Assembly (NCBI GenBank): GCA_016765265.1
Contig: JAESQG010000279.1
Span: forward strand, 1,897 to 11,440
Reading direction: 5' to 3'
DNA: 9,544 bases
Source of the DNA: Pseudomonadales bacterium
GTDB lineage: Bacteria; Pseudomonadota; Gammaproteobacteria; Pseudomonadales; DC-out160
The notes beneath the pieces are model-generated. The model saw only the letters and a program-made list of their open reading frames with translations. It was not told the origin of the DNA and searched no databases. This document shows, in pieces, positions 1 to 6,102 of this stretch (within the stretch, counting starts at the first letter, position 1; each line of letters starts with the position of its first letter). The translations under genes and the position numbers were made by a program.

Positions 1-113
1 GATTTTCCAGAGCCTGAAAGGCCGGTAATAACAACAAATTTATCGCGGGGAATCTCGATATCAATATTTTTAAGATTGTGAGTTCGCGCACCGCGGACAA
101 TAATTTTATCCAT
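1..113 (-). CDS. uvrA: UvrA, excinuclease ABC subunit A (N-terminal fragment, runs off the window)
   Basis: The reverse strand from 113 encodes 37 full residues beginning MDKIIVRGARTHNLKNIDIE and ending in a Walker A motif, GLSGSGKS. This is the hallmark start of UvrA, the DNA-damage sensor ATPase of nucleotide excision repair, which scans DNA with UvrB. Only the first ~37 of roughly 940 expected residues are present; the rest lies left of base 1. The ATG at 113-111 is supported by near-universal conservation of the MDKI(I/V)(V/I)RGARxHNLK opening. A promoter-like sequence (TTGCCT, 18 nt, TATACT) and a partial LexA-like half site lie just upstream, consistent with SOS control known for uvrA in related bacteria. 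The upstream LuxR-type gene points the same way, so read-through transcription is also possible. Confidence 0.96.
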   Translation of the reverse strand, partial: MDKIIVRGARTHNLKNIDIEIPRDKFVVITGLSGSGK

Positions 114-157
114 ACAGGTATAGACTCTACTAGGCTCAATTCTTTCTAGAGTCGAAC

Positions 158-187
158 AGTATACAAATATACAGTGTTTTCAGGCAA
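158..187 (-). promoter_or_regulatory. Candidate uvrA promoter with overlapping degenerate LexA half-site
   Basis: On the reverse strand TTGCCT (187-182, 4/6 to the -35 consensus) is separated by 18 nt from TATACT (163-158, 5/6 to the -10 consensus), about 45 nt before the uvrA ATG. Within the spacer lies CTGTATAT, a perfect left half of the gammaproteobacterial LexA box (CTGT-N8-ACAG). The right half reads ATAC instead of ACAG, so the box is imperfect. Position and overlap fit a LexA-repressed promoter; SOS control itself is inference. Confidence 0.42.
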
Positions 188-207
188 TTGTTTGTACGGA
201 CATATCT

Positions 208-894
208 TTATAGGTGGTCTTTCGCCCAGTTTACTGCTTGCAGTCGATTGCTCGCATTTATTTTTTTAAAGATATTATAAACGTGAGTTTTTACGGTATG
301 AGGGCTTAAATTTAGGGTGCTTGCTATATCGGTGTTTTTAGCGCCTGTTCCCATTATCTTGAGTACTTCGACTTCACGATTGGTGAGTTCTTCGCAGCGA
401 GTTGAAGAGCTTTTACCTACCGATCTTGCCTGGCGAACATATTTTGCAATTAGCTTTCGGGGCAACCATATTTCACCTTCAAATATAGCGGTGATGCCTC
501 TGATGACTTCTTCTTCGTGAGCTTTATGGAGGAAGACGCCATTGAGTATTGGCCAAGATGCTATTTGTTCTAGGTTAGCTTGCTCTTCAAGGTTGAACAC
601 TACCGCATGGTATCTCGCATCGCCATTGCGGTGATCTTCAATTGTTCTGAGACACTGCTCAAGATTGGCGTTTTGAGCGTCTATCAGGAATAGTAGATCC
701 CCTAAGGTACGTTCCAGGCTTGTATCTAAAGTGTCGACTGCAATATTCGTGAAAAAATCGGCAACATCGTCCGTAATCTCACATTGAAATGGTGATGACA
801 TGTCGATATATTTAGCCAACAAAGTATTCTGCAAATGTTGGCTACCAACTATGATTACTTTTTGTGTCTTATTGCTAGGCATTAAGGGGTCCAT
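208..894 (-). CDS. CsgD-like LuxR-family transcriptional regulator
   Basis: A protein of about 228 residues with an N-terminal receiver-like domain (about 10-150) and a C-terminal LuxR/FixJ helix-turn-helix (about 168-226). The HTH contains LTNREVEVLKIM, the ANTDIA-like segment KNTDIASTLNLS and the recognition helix PHTVKTHVYNIFKKI. The segment WPILNGVF followed by EEEVIRGITAIFEGEIWLPRKL, and the end NRLQAVNWAKDHL, closely parallel E. coli CsgD, master regulator of curli and biofilm matrix. The receiver domain keeps one Asp (FLIDAQN) but lacks a clear acidic pocket, as in CsgD, so phosphorylation is doubtful. No curli genes or sensor kinase are visible, so its targets are unknown. The start is uncertain: ATG at 894 is used, but TTG at 900 and ATG at 882 are in frame. 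The 882 start has a GGGGATGG stretch at suitable distance and would give 224 residues. Confidence 0.85.
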   Translation of the reverse strand: MDPLMPSNKTQKVIIVGSQHLQNTLLAKYIDMSSPFQCEITDDVADFFTNIAVDTLDTSLERTLGDLLFLIDAQNANLEQCLRTIEDHRNGDARYHAVVFNLEEQANLEQIASWPILNGVFLHKAHEEEVIRGITAIFEGEIWLPRKLIAKYVRQARSVGKSSSTRCEELTNREVEVLKIMGTGAKNTDIASTLNLSPHTVKTHVYNIFKKINASNRLQAVNWAKDHL

Positions 895-936
895 CCCCAA
901 GGTGAGAGCTATTTAATGTAGTGGGCGTAACAACGG

Positions 937-946
937 TGCCATGGCA
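937..946. repeat. Perfect palindrome upstream of the CsgD-like gene
   Basis: TGCCATGGCA is a perfect 10-bp palindrome 42-51 bp upstream of the ATG at 894. Its position near the expected promoter of the regulator would fit an operator, possibly autoregulatory. There is no direct evidence for binding. Confidence 0.3.
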
Positions 947-1043
947 TGGATGGAGGCAACTGTTACATGTAGTCGTATTGATTAGGCGCTAGCTTCATCA
1001 ATACTGGGTTATCGTGATCAACCGATAAAGAAAATGGTGAGGT

Positions 1044-1066
1044 CTCTTTTAGGGTTACCCTTAGAG
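1044..1066. repeat. Interrupted dyad, candidate operator
   Basis: A core of AGGGT-T-ACCCT (1051-1061) is flanked by CTCT on the left and AGAG on the right, so the 23-bp element is near-symmetric on both strands. The single-base centre makes a protein-bound DNA dyad more likely than an RNA hairpin. It lies between divergently transcribed genes. Confidence 0.3.
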
Positions 1067-1352
1067 TCCCGCTCCCTATCCTTAAGCGCCGATTTTAACA
1101 TCATTCCGTTATGACTTCAATTTATTAAACATCTGAAAGTCCATAGATTTTGTTATATAAAAATAGTAATGAAATCTATAAGTTTAAGGAGACCTTACGA
1201 GGTATTGATTCTCGATATACCGACCAATTACTTATAGACTGCGGAAGCTGGTGGTACTGATTGAATAATAAGGAAGTATTATTAAAGTATCTAGTACTAC
1301 TTATAGTTGCTAAAATTCGCGCTCGATTTTTAGGAAAATTTGCTGCGAATAT

Positions 1353-2750
1353 ATGGAACTCTCTAACTCAACGGTAATGACATCTGGTGAAAGGTTGGCT
1401 ACTTTCTCCTTGGCGAGCTTAATTTCACTACGTATGCTCGGGTTATTTATGATAATGCCCGTGTTTTCTCTTTACGGAGGGGAGCTTGATGGGGCCGGTC
1501 CGGCATTGATAGGGCTTGCTATCGGCATTTACGGGTTGACCCAGGCAATATGTCAAATACCCTTTGGGTTATTATCTGATCGTATTGGTAGAAAACCAGT
1601 TATTTATGGCGGTCTAGTTTTGTTTGCCATTGGCGGTGTTGTAGCGGCTCAAGCGGAGACTATTTATGGAGTCATTCTGGGACGTGGTATCCAGGGTGCC
1701 GGAGCGATTGCTAGCGCAATTATGGCGTTATTAGGAGATGTTACACGAGAAGAAAATAGAACAAAGGCGATGGCTATTATGGGAATGAGCATCGGTGTTT
1801 CATTCTCATTAGCATTAGTGCTTGGCCCTATAATCACCAGCTTTGTTGGGCTGTCAGGATTGTTTTGGATCACTACAGCCATGGCCCTGGTGGGCATCGG
1901 TATTTGCTACTGGGTAGTGCCTAATCCGGTGACTAGAATTGTACATAGAGATTCTAAAGCAGAAGTGAGTGAATTAAAAAAGGTATTAAGGCATAGAGAA
2001 TTGTTGCGCCTAGACATCGGCATATTTTTGTTGCACTTGGTAATGACCGCTTGCTTCGTCGTATTACCGTTGGTCTTGGTTAATCAATTACACTTGGATA
2101 TTCAGAAGCACTGGCTTGTGTACTTACCTATTTTAATCACTTCCTTTGTAGCGATGGTGCCGCTAATGATATTTGCTGAGCGGAAGAAAAAAATTAAAGA
2201 GGTTCTTATTCTGGCGGTATTTTTGCTGATGTTAGGTTTGCTCGGCCTGTTTTTGTTACATGATAAATTATGGACTCTTTGTTTGGCGTTGTTTGTATAT
2301 TTTATGGCCTTCAATTTGCTGGAAGCCATGCTGCCTTCCTTGGTGAGTAAGATAGCACCGGCGGGAAGTAAAGGAACTTGTATGGGGGTGTATTCGAGTG
2401 CGCAGTTTTTTGGGGCATTTGCCGGAGGTACTATGGGTGGCGTGGTGTATGGGATCTGGGGTGCTGGTATGGTATTCCTGTTTGGTGCCGGGTTAATGAT
2501 TATCTGGTTATTCGTTGCCTTATCAATGGAGCAACCCCGGTTTTTGCAGTCCTATTTGTTGAAACTAGATAGCGCTCTGCATGTGAATGCTGAGCAACTG
2601 TTGCATAGATTGCTTGCCGTGGTGGGTGTTGAAGAAGCTGTTGTCATTACCGAGGAAAATGTGGCTTATCTTAAAGTCGATAAGCAGTCTTTAGATTATT
2701 CATCTCTTCAAAAACTGGCTACAGTGAATTTAGCGCCGAAATTAGACTAA
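1353..2750 (+). CDS. yajR: YajR-type MFS transporter with C-terminal YAM domain
   Basis: A 465-residue major facilitator protein with 12 predicted membrane helices in the inner membrane. It aligns by eye with E. coli YajR from the start (TSGERLATF...SLRMLGLFM against TPGERRATW...SLRMLGMFM). Motif A, GLLSDRIGRK, is at residues 72-81 between TM2 and TM3. Other conserved blocks are GRGIQGAGAIASAIMALLGD, TREENRTKAMA, VLGPIIT and SPAGxKGTxMGVYS-like (APAGSKGTCMGVYS). After TM12 a soluble tail (about 405-465) matches the YAM domain, a ferredoxin-like cytoplasmic regulatory module (GVEEAVVITEENVAYLKVD). YajR is a proton-driven exporter of unproven natural substrate. ATG 1353 is taken as start; ATG 1377 (MTSGER) is an alternative, and neither has a strong ribosome binding site, AGGAAAA being rather far upstream. 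A 190-bp gap with its own promoter-like sequence precedes ssb. Confidence 0.9.
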   Translation: MELSNSTVMTSGERLATFSLASLISLRMLGLFMIMPVFSLYGGELDGAGPALIGLAIGIYGLTQAICQIPFGLLSDRIGRKPVIYGGLVLFAIGGVVAAQAETIYGVILGRGIQGAGAIASAIMALLGDVTREENRTKAMAIMGMSIGVSFSLALVLGPIITSFVGLSGLFWITTAMALVGIGICYWVVPNPVTRIVHRDSKAEVSELKKVLRHRELLRLDIGIFLLHLVMTACFVVLPLVLVNQLHLDIQKHWLVYLPILITSFVAMVPLMIFAERKKKIKEVLILAVFLLMLGLLGLFLLHDKLWTLCLALFVYFMAFNLLEAMLPSLVSKIAPAGSKGTCMGVYSSAQFFGAFAGGTMGGVVYGIWGAGMVFLFGAGLMIIWLFVALSMEQPRFLQSYLLKLDSALHVNAEQLLHRLLAVVGVEEAVVITEENVAYLKVDKQSLDYSSLQKLATVNLAPKLD

Positions 2751-2788
2751 ATTGGGAAAGGCAGTCAATCTCTGTTTGTGAATTGTTA

Positions 2789-2817
2789 TTGATAGGAGTT
2801 GCTGGTTGATCTACATT
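2789..2817 (+). promoter_or_regulatory. Candidate ssb promoter
   Basis: TTGATA (2789-2794, 5/6 to -35) and TACATT (2812-2817, 4/6 to -10) are separated by exactly 17 nt, about 120 bp before the ssb ATG. This would let ssb be transcribed independently of the transporter gene. No LexA box was recognised here. Confidence 0.45.
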
Positions 2818-2940
2818 CACGTAACTTATATGAGTAGTAGTAGTTAAATGATAGCGGCAATTAAATGAGATATTAGCGTCACTGCTACAATGCCTCAAAA
2901 AGGAAAATGCCGAAAAACTTTGTAAAAATGAGGAAGCGAT

Positions 2941-3495
2941 ATGGCCAGTCGGGGCATAAATAAAGTCATTTTGGTGGGGAATCTTGGAGAGGATCCTGAA
3001 ACTCGCTATATGCCTAATGGTAATGCGGTGACCAACGTTACGCTTGCCACCAGTGTTACTTGGAAAGATCAATCTGGTCAAATGCAAGAAAAAACGGAAT
3101 GGCACAGAGTGGTGTTTTTCCGGCGCTTGGCAGAGGTTGCGGGTGAGTACTTAAAAAAAGGCAGTAAAATTTACGTTGAAGGCCGGTTGCAAACGAATAA
3201 GTGGCAGGATCAAAGTGGAAACGATCGTTACACTACGGAGATTGTTGTTAACGAAATGCAAATGCTAGATAGTCGTGGGGGTGGTGGCGGTGATCAAGGT
3301 TATGATGGGTTTCAGCAACAAGGTTCTCAGCAGAATCAGGGGTTTCAACCACCGCCAACCCAAAATCAATCAACGCAGCAGTCAACCCAAAATCAATCAA
3401 CACAGCAGTCAACACAACAAAGCCCACAGCCCGCCACGGCGGATGGTGGTGTTGCTCAAGGGTTTGACAGCTTTGATGACGATATACCTTTTTGA
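2941..3495 (+). CDS. ssb: Single-stranded DNA-binding protein SSB
   Basis: A 184-residue SSB that binds single-stranded DNA as a tetramer in replication, recombination and repair. The OB fold spans about residues 1-110 (ASRGINKVILVGNLGEDPE, TEWHRVVFF, LKKGSKIYVEGRL), with the DNA-stacking aromatics W41, W54, F60 and W88 in expected places. A glycine run (GGGGG) opens a Gln/Asn/Ser/Thr-rich disordered linker (about 113-172) containing two and a half copies of TQNQSTQQS. The C-terminal tip FDSFDDDIPF is the standard partner-docking peptide for exonuclease I, RecQ, PriA and others. A good Shine-Dalgarno, GAGGAAG, precedes the ATG. Proximity to uvrA echoes the classic uvrA-ssb arrangement of gammaproteobacteria. 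Confidence 0.97.
   Translation: MASRGINKVILVGNLGEDPETRYMPNGNAVTNVTLATSVTWKDQSGQMQEKTEWHRVVFFRRLAEVAGEYLKKGSKIYVEGRLQTNKWQDQSGNDRYTTEIVVNEMQMLDSRGGGGGDQGYDGFQQQGSQQNQGFQPPPTQNQSTQQSTQNQSTQQSTQQSPQPATADGGVAQGFDSFDDDIPF
3356..3409 (+). repeat. 27-bp tandem repeat (two copies plus a partial third) in the ssb linker
   Basis: Copies at 3356-3382 and 3383-3409 differ at one base (g/a at 3374 and 3401) and are followed by a partial third copy from 3410. Each encodes TQNQSTQQS in frame (residues 140-148 and 149-157), then TQQS. The unit is a multiple of three, so copy changes would only alter linker length. Confidence 0.9.
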
Positions 3496-3529
3496 ATATT
3501 TGGTATCATCGTGAAACAAATACATTGAT

Positions 3530-3566
3530 AAATAAAAGAGGTCGATTTTACCGACCTCTTTTATTT
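3530..3566. terminator. Bidirectional intrinsic terminator between ssb and the yfaZ-like gene
   Basis: AAATAAAAGAGGTCG (3530-3544) and its exact complement (3552-3566) form a perfect 15-bp stem with a 7-nt loop. The lower part of the stem supplies a T-rich run on either strand, so it can end ssb transcription rightward and the convergent yfaZ-like gene leftward. It sits 35 bp after the ssb stop and 25 bp after the leftward stop. Confidence 0.9.
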
Positions 3567-3591
3567 GAGTTTGCCAAGGCTGAGAGTGTGT

Positions 3592-4158
3592 TTAAAAATG
3601 CATAACAAGGCCCGCGAAAGCGCCTTTATCAACGTCAGCGTCCCCTGCTTTGTCCAATCCGATTTCTAGTTTCCGAATTCCTGCAAAGATATCAGCACGA
3701 TCCATTAGCTTATATTCAATTCTAACGCTAATCTCGAAATACCGATCGGCATCATTAAAGGTAACCACTCCCGGTGCGTAGTATAGATCCCCTCTGAGGC
3801 TTATTAGGTTAGCGGCGGCTAAGGTGTGACGTAGAAAACCACCCAAGGCCAACGCTGCACCATTGGTACTACTGTTATTAAAATAAATGAACTTGCCACC
3901 CACTCCACCTTTTCGTAGCCCTAAGGCCGCCTTAGAACCACCGTTTATAAACAACCCGATGCCGCCAAGGTCACCATCATCTTCATGATGTAAAAAATCG
4001 GCACTCAAGTTCAAATCATTACGCTGCAGCGAGGTTGCGTATTGCAACCGGACTGAATCATTACTTAGGCTCGTGTCGAGACTTTCGCTCAGCGCGCTAT
4101 TGCAAACTAATAGAGTGGATAGTGATAAACTAAGTGTAGCTGTTGTTTTGCGTAGCAT
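3592..4158 (-). CDS. YfaZ-family outer membrane protein
   Basis: A 188-residue exported protein. It opens MLRKTTATLSLSLSTLLVCN, a typical signal peptide with likely cleavage near ALS-ES (residue 24). The mature part has alternating beta-strand patterns with glycine-rich turns (DDGDLGGIGLFINGG, ALGLRKGGVGGKF) and ends in Phe (GLVMHF), the mark of an outer membrane beta barrel. The pattern agrees with the YfaZ family, whose function is unknown. The start is ATG 4158 because GAGG lies 9 nt upstream and the signal peptide begins there. ATG 4173 and a TTG at 4269 are in frame; the latter would add a hydrophobic N-terminal segment of about 37 residues and is less likely. The gene lies downstream of, and in the same direction as, the DUF481-type gene, and converges on ssb. 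I am fairly sure of the localisation, less so of the family. Confidence 0.7.
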   Translation of the reverse strand: MLRKTTATLSLSLSTLLVCNSALSESLDTSLSNDSVRLQYATSLQRNDLNLSADFLHHEDDGDLGGIGLFINGGSKAALGLRKGGVGGKFIYFNNSSTNGAALALGGFLRHTLAAANLISLRGDLYYAPGVVTFNDADRYFEISVRIEYKLMDRADIFAGIRKLEIGLDKAGDADVDKGAFAGLVMHF

Positions 4159-4292
4159 GCTGTTGATCCTCATTTTTTCATTGGATATAGTGTAGTGATA
4201 AATAATGACGACTATCATAGCCGGAATGAAGAGCCTCGAGAAATTTTTTTGGGCTATTTGCCTTTCCAAAATATTTGAGAAACCTCCGTAAT

Positions 4293-4332
4293 CTTCTAAT
4301 CTAAAACGAATACTTCTAATCTAAAACGAATA
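4293..4332. repeat. Perfect 20-bp tandem duplication covering a stop codon
   Basis: The unit CTTCTAATCTAAAACGAATA occurs at 4293-4312 and again at 4313-4332 with no mismatch. On the reverse strand the upstream copy supplies the last codons and TAG stop of the DUF481-type gene (TAT TCG TTT TAG); the second copy repeats them just beyond the stop. This looks like a recent slippage duplication. Confidence 0.95.
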
Positions 4333-5067
4333 TATAAATGAAGTTCTATAGCTGTAATCTGTTTTGGCGACCCCTACTGGTGGTTTGCGATCGTGGGTAG
4401 TTTTGAGGGCAAGCTTCAAATTAATAGTATTACTTAATTTGATGTTAAGGGAAAAATCGTTAAGGGCTTCCAGATCGCTGAATTCATTCATTCTTGGCTG
4501 AAGGTAAAGAGTATTAAGAAGATTAATTTGATCGTTCAGATTATGTTTATAAACGAAGTAAAAGTTAGCGCGCCAAAACTCTTCAGCATTTTCCTGAGCT
4601 ATTTTCTCATGAAGAAAAAAAACGCCAGTGCCTAGGATCAACTTTACATCTTCTTTATCGCGCAAATTAAACCGACCTCCATAACCCACTAGCGAGCGTT
4701 GCGAAAGTCTTTTGAAAGGGTTGCTTTGATTTTGTACGAAATATTCGCTGGCCCAACTGGGCCTGTGTAGTTTTACGTAGCGAAAATGAAAGAAATCGCT
4801 GTCGGTGTTGGTCTGATCGAAGGATGTGCCATATTCTCGACTGGCTATCATAAGTGCCCTATGGGGGCCAGATTTGAAAATTCCTTTTGCGCCAATATCA
4901 AAAGATTCTTTCTCAGAATTGCCAGATTTCCCATCGATACTAGCTTGAAATTGCCCACTCAAACCGTTCTTTACCGGAGCCAAGCGTTCGTTTTCGATAT
5001 TATTAATCGCAAAGCCAGGGACGCAAACAATCAAGTTAAATAAAAGGGCGATAAAACTTTTACGCAT
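4321..5067 (-). CDS. DUF481 (YdiY-like) family outer membrane protein
   Basis: A 248-residue protein starting MRKSFIALLFNLIVCVPGFA, a signal peptide cleaved probably after residue 20. The mature chain is rich in amphipathic beta strands, has the late motif LKTTHDRKPPVGVAKTDYSY typical of the DUF481 family (PPxGVxKTD), and ends FIYSF with the C-terminal Phe expected for insertion by the BAM machinery. Members such as E. coli YdiY are outer membrane proteins, reported as acid- or salt-responsive; the exact role is unknown. ATG 5067 is chosen because the signal peptide begins there; an upstream in-frame TTG at 5100 would only add 11 polar residues. A perfect -10 element lies about 75 bp upstream. 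The YfaZ-type gene follows 162 bp after the stop, so co-transcription is possible. The upstream side is divergent from gspN. Confidence 0.68.
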   Translation of the reverse strand: MRKSFIALLFNLIVCVPGFAINNIENERLAPVKNGLSGQFQASIDGKSGNSEKESFDIGAKGIFKSGPHRALMIASREYGTSFDQTNTDSDFFHFRYVKLHRPSWASEYFVQNQSNPFKRLSQRSLVGYGGRFNLRDKEDVKLILGTGVFFLHEKIAQENAEEFWRANFYFVYKHNLNDQINLLNTLYLQPRMNEFSDLEALNDFSLNIKLSNTINLKLALKTTHDRKPPVGVAKTDYSYRTSFIYSF

Positions 5068-5141
5068 AGTATGGTGTCTCAGTAGTGGCGAAAGGTTCAA
5101 CCTAAAGCCCTTGAATTATGAGCTTCGTTTTTAAGTGGTGG

Positions 5142-5147
5142 ATTATA
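5142..5147 (-). promoter_or_regulatory. Candidate -10 element for the DUF481-type gene
   Basis: Reverse-strand TATAAT (5147-5142) matches the sigma-70 -10 consensus exactly and would give a leader of about 70 nt before ATG 5067. No good -35 hexamer is seen at 16-18 nt; TGTACT and CTGTAC are the closest. An activator may be needed, or the match is chance in AT-rich DNA. The rest of this divergent gap (5068-5343) shows no other clear element. Confidence 0.35.
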
Positions 5148-5367
5148 GCGAGACTGGAAGCACAGTACAGTAATGGCTACAAAATCGACTATTATTAAAA
5201 TATTAAAGAGATTGATGAAAAGAAAGTAGCTGACAAATAAAGTTTACAAGTCCTGCTCAGTTAGAGACCATAGGCGCCGCTGCAGTGTCTGTCTTTGGCT
5301 AGTAATTTAAAAAACAAAGTTAAAGGATTTATTAGAGTAATTAATGTTCAAAATAAAATGGTAAATT

Positions 5368-6102
5368 TTGATCGGCACATTGAGCTATTTGGCCTTTGTT
5401 CTTGCGAATATTCCTACCAGCTTTGTGGTCAACCAAGCGGGGGCTTATGTAAAACAACAGGATATCGCTATAGGCGAAGCTACAGGCACGGTCTGGAATG
5501 GCGCGGTTACTTTGCTTGCAAAACATAATGATAATAAATTGCCGCCGATCTCGATGTCTTGGCGATTACAGTTATTGAAGATATTGATTTTTCAGCCACC
5601 ATTTCATTATCAGATTAATGGAGTGGGGTTTCAGTTGGAAGGTGACCTTGGCATCACCCCTCGTATGGTCTCAATAGCAAATACTGAGGGCCAGTTGAGC
5701 TCATCCTTAATTAATAATTTTACTAAGGCTGAAGGCGTAGAGATTAGCGGACAAGTAGAATTGAAAGATTTAAACCTGACAATTAATTTTCTTGGTAGGG
5801 AAACAGCTGACGCAGAGGGCGAATTGTACTGGGGAGGGGGGGAAGTGGTATACAAGCAAGGTAGCCATCCTATATCGATTGATTTCCCAGCGGTGAAAGG
5901 GGTGTTTTCTCATAATGAAGGCAGTCTCGAGTTAAAGATAGCGGATGCGGCCGAGGGCAAAGTGATAGGTAACATTGAAATTGCCCCCACAGGGTGGGCG
6001 AAAGTGTCAGTAATGAAACGTGTGCTTGAAATGGCCGGACAGATGAATGTTGGGAAGAATGGTGACAAACCGTTAATTGAAGTGCAACAAAAATTGTTCT
6101 AG
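5368..6102 (+). CDS. gspN: GspN, type II secretion system protein N (start interrupted by a stop codon)
   Basis: A 244-residue protein of the T2SS protein N family, an accessory bitopic inner-membrane component with a periplasmic beta-rich domain. The N-terminal membrane segment is IGTLSYLAFVLANIPTSFVV, followed by the family motif GTVWNG (residues 40-45). The context is strong: gspC and gspD follow on the same strand. The start is odd. The frame opens with TTG at 5368 and no Shine-Dalgarno. ATG 5344 in the same frame gives MFKIKW, then TAA (5362-5364), then ILIGTLSYLAF. MFKIKW plus the hydrophobic run looks exactly like a normal GspN N-terminus, so a sense codon has probably become TAA. Expression would need re-initiation at TTG 5368 or ATT 5365, or read-through; otherwise this is a recent pseudogene. 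AGAG (5334-5337) is a weak ribosome binding site for ATG 5344. Confidence 0.85.
   Translation: MIGTLSYLAFVLANIPTSFVVNQAGAYVKQQDIAIGEATGTVWNGAVTLLAKHNDNKLPPISMSWRLQLLKILIFQPPFHYQINGVGFQLEGDLGITPRMVSIANTEGQLSSSLINNFTKAEGVEISGQVELKDLNLTINFLGRETADAEGELYWGGGEVVYKQGSHPISIDFPAVKGVFSHNEGSLELKIADAAEGKVIGNIEIAPTGWAKVSVMKRVLEMAGQMNVGKNGDKPLIEVQQKLF

Larger units (their letters stand above)
901..1352. other. 452-bp divergent intergenic region with dyads
   Basis: No convincing gene is seen between the LuxR-type regulator and the MFS transporter. The region holds a perfect 10-bp palindrome TGCCATGGCA (937-946), an 11-bp dyad AGGGTTACCCT (1051-1061) extended by CTCT and AGAG arms, and an inverted pair ATAGATTT / AAATCTAT (1143-1150 and 1172-1179). 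A strong Shine-Dalgarno-like AAGGAGA near 1186 has no good start behind it. A weak forward promoter-like pair TTGAAT (1261-1266) and TAAAGT (1283-1288) could serve the MFS gene. The region must contain divergent promoters, but none is strong by eye. Confidence 0.5.

Noticed and set aside
1169..1237. 22-codon ORF MKSISLRRPY... as a gene
   Set aside because: There is no ribosome binding site before the ATG and no recognisable product; it is noted only as part of the intergenic structure.
2719..3105. 128-residue reverse ORF overlapping the MFS end and ssb start
   Set aside because: It is antisense to the conserved SSB OB fold, has no recognisable domain and sits across the ssb ribosome binding site. 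It is a shadow frame.
4087..4158. Lipoprotein signal in the YfaZ-type protein (LLVC)
   Set aside because: The residue before Cys is Val rather than Gly, Ala or Ser, and the protein looks like a beta barrel with an ordinary signal peptide.
4159..4269. N-terminal extension of the YfaZ-type protein from TTG 4269
   Set aside because: The ATG at 4158 has a well-placed GAGG and begins a classic signal peptide; the extension would bury it behind another hydrophobic segment. It is kept only as a minor alternative.
5068..5100. Upstream TTG start for the DUF481-type gene
   Set aside because: It adds 11 residues before a complete signal peptide and has no spaced ribosome binding site.
5295..5528. 77-residue forward ORF (MASNLKNKVKG...) overlapping the gspN start
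   Set aside because: It runs in another frame through the start of gspN, shows no domain, and its second half is a frame-shifted reading of conserved GspN sequence.
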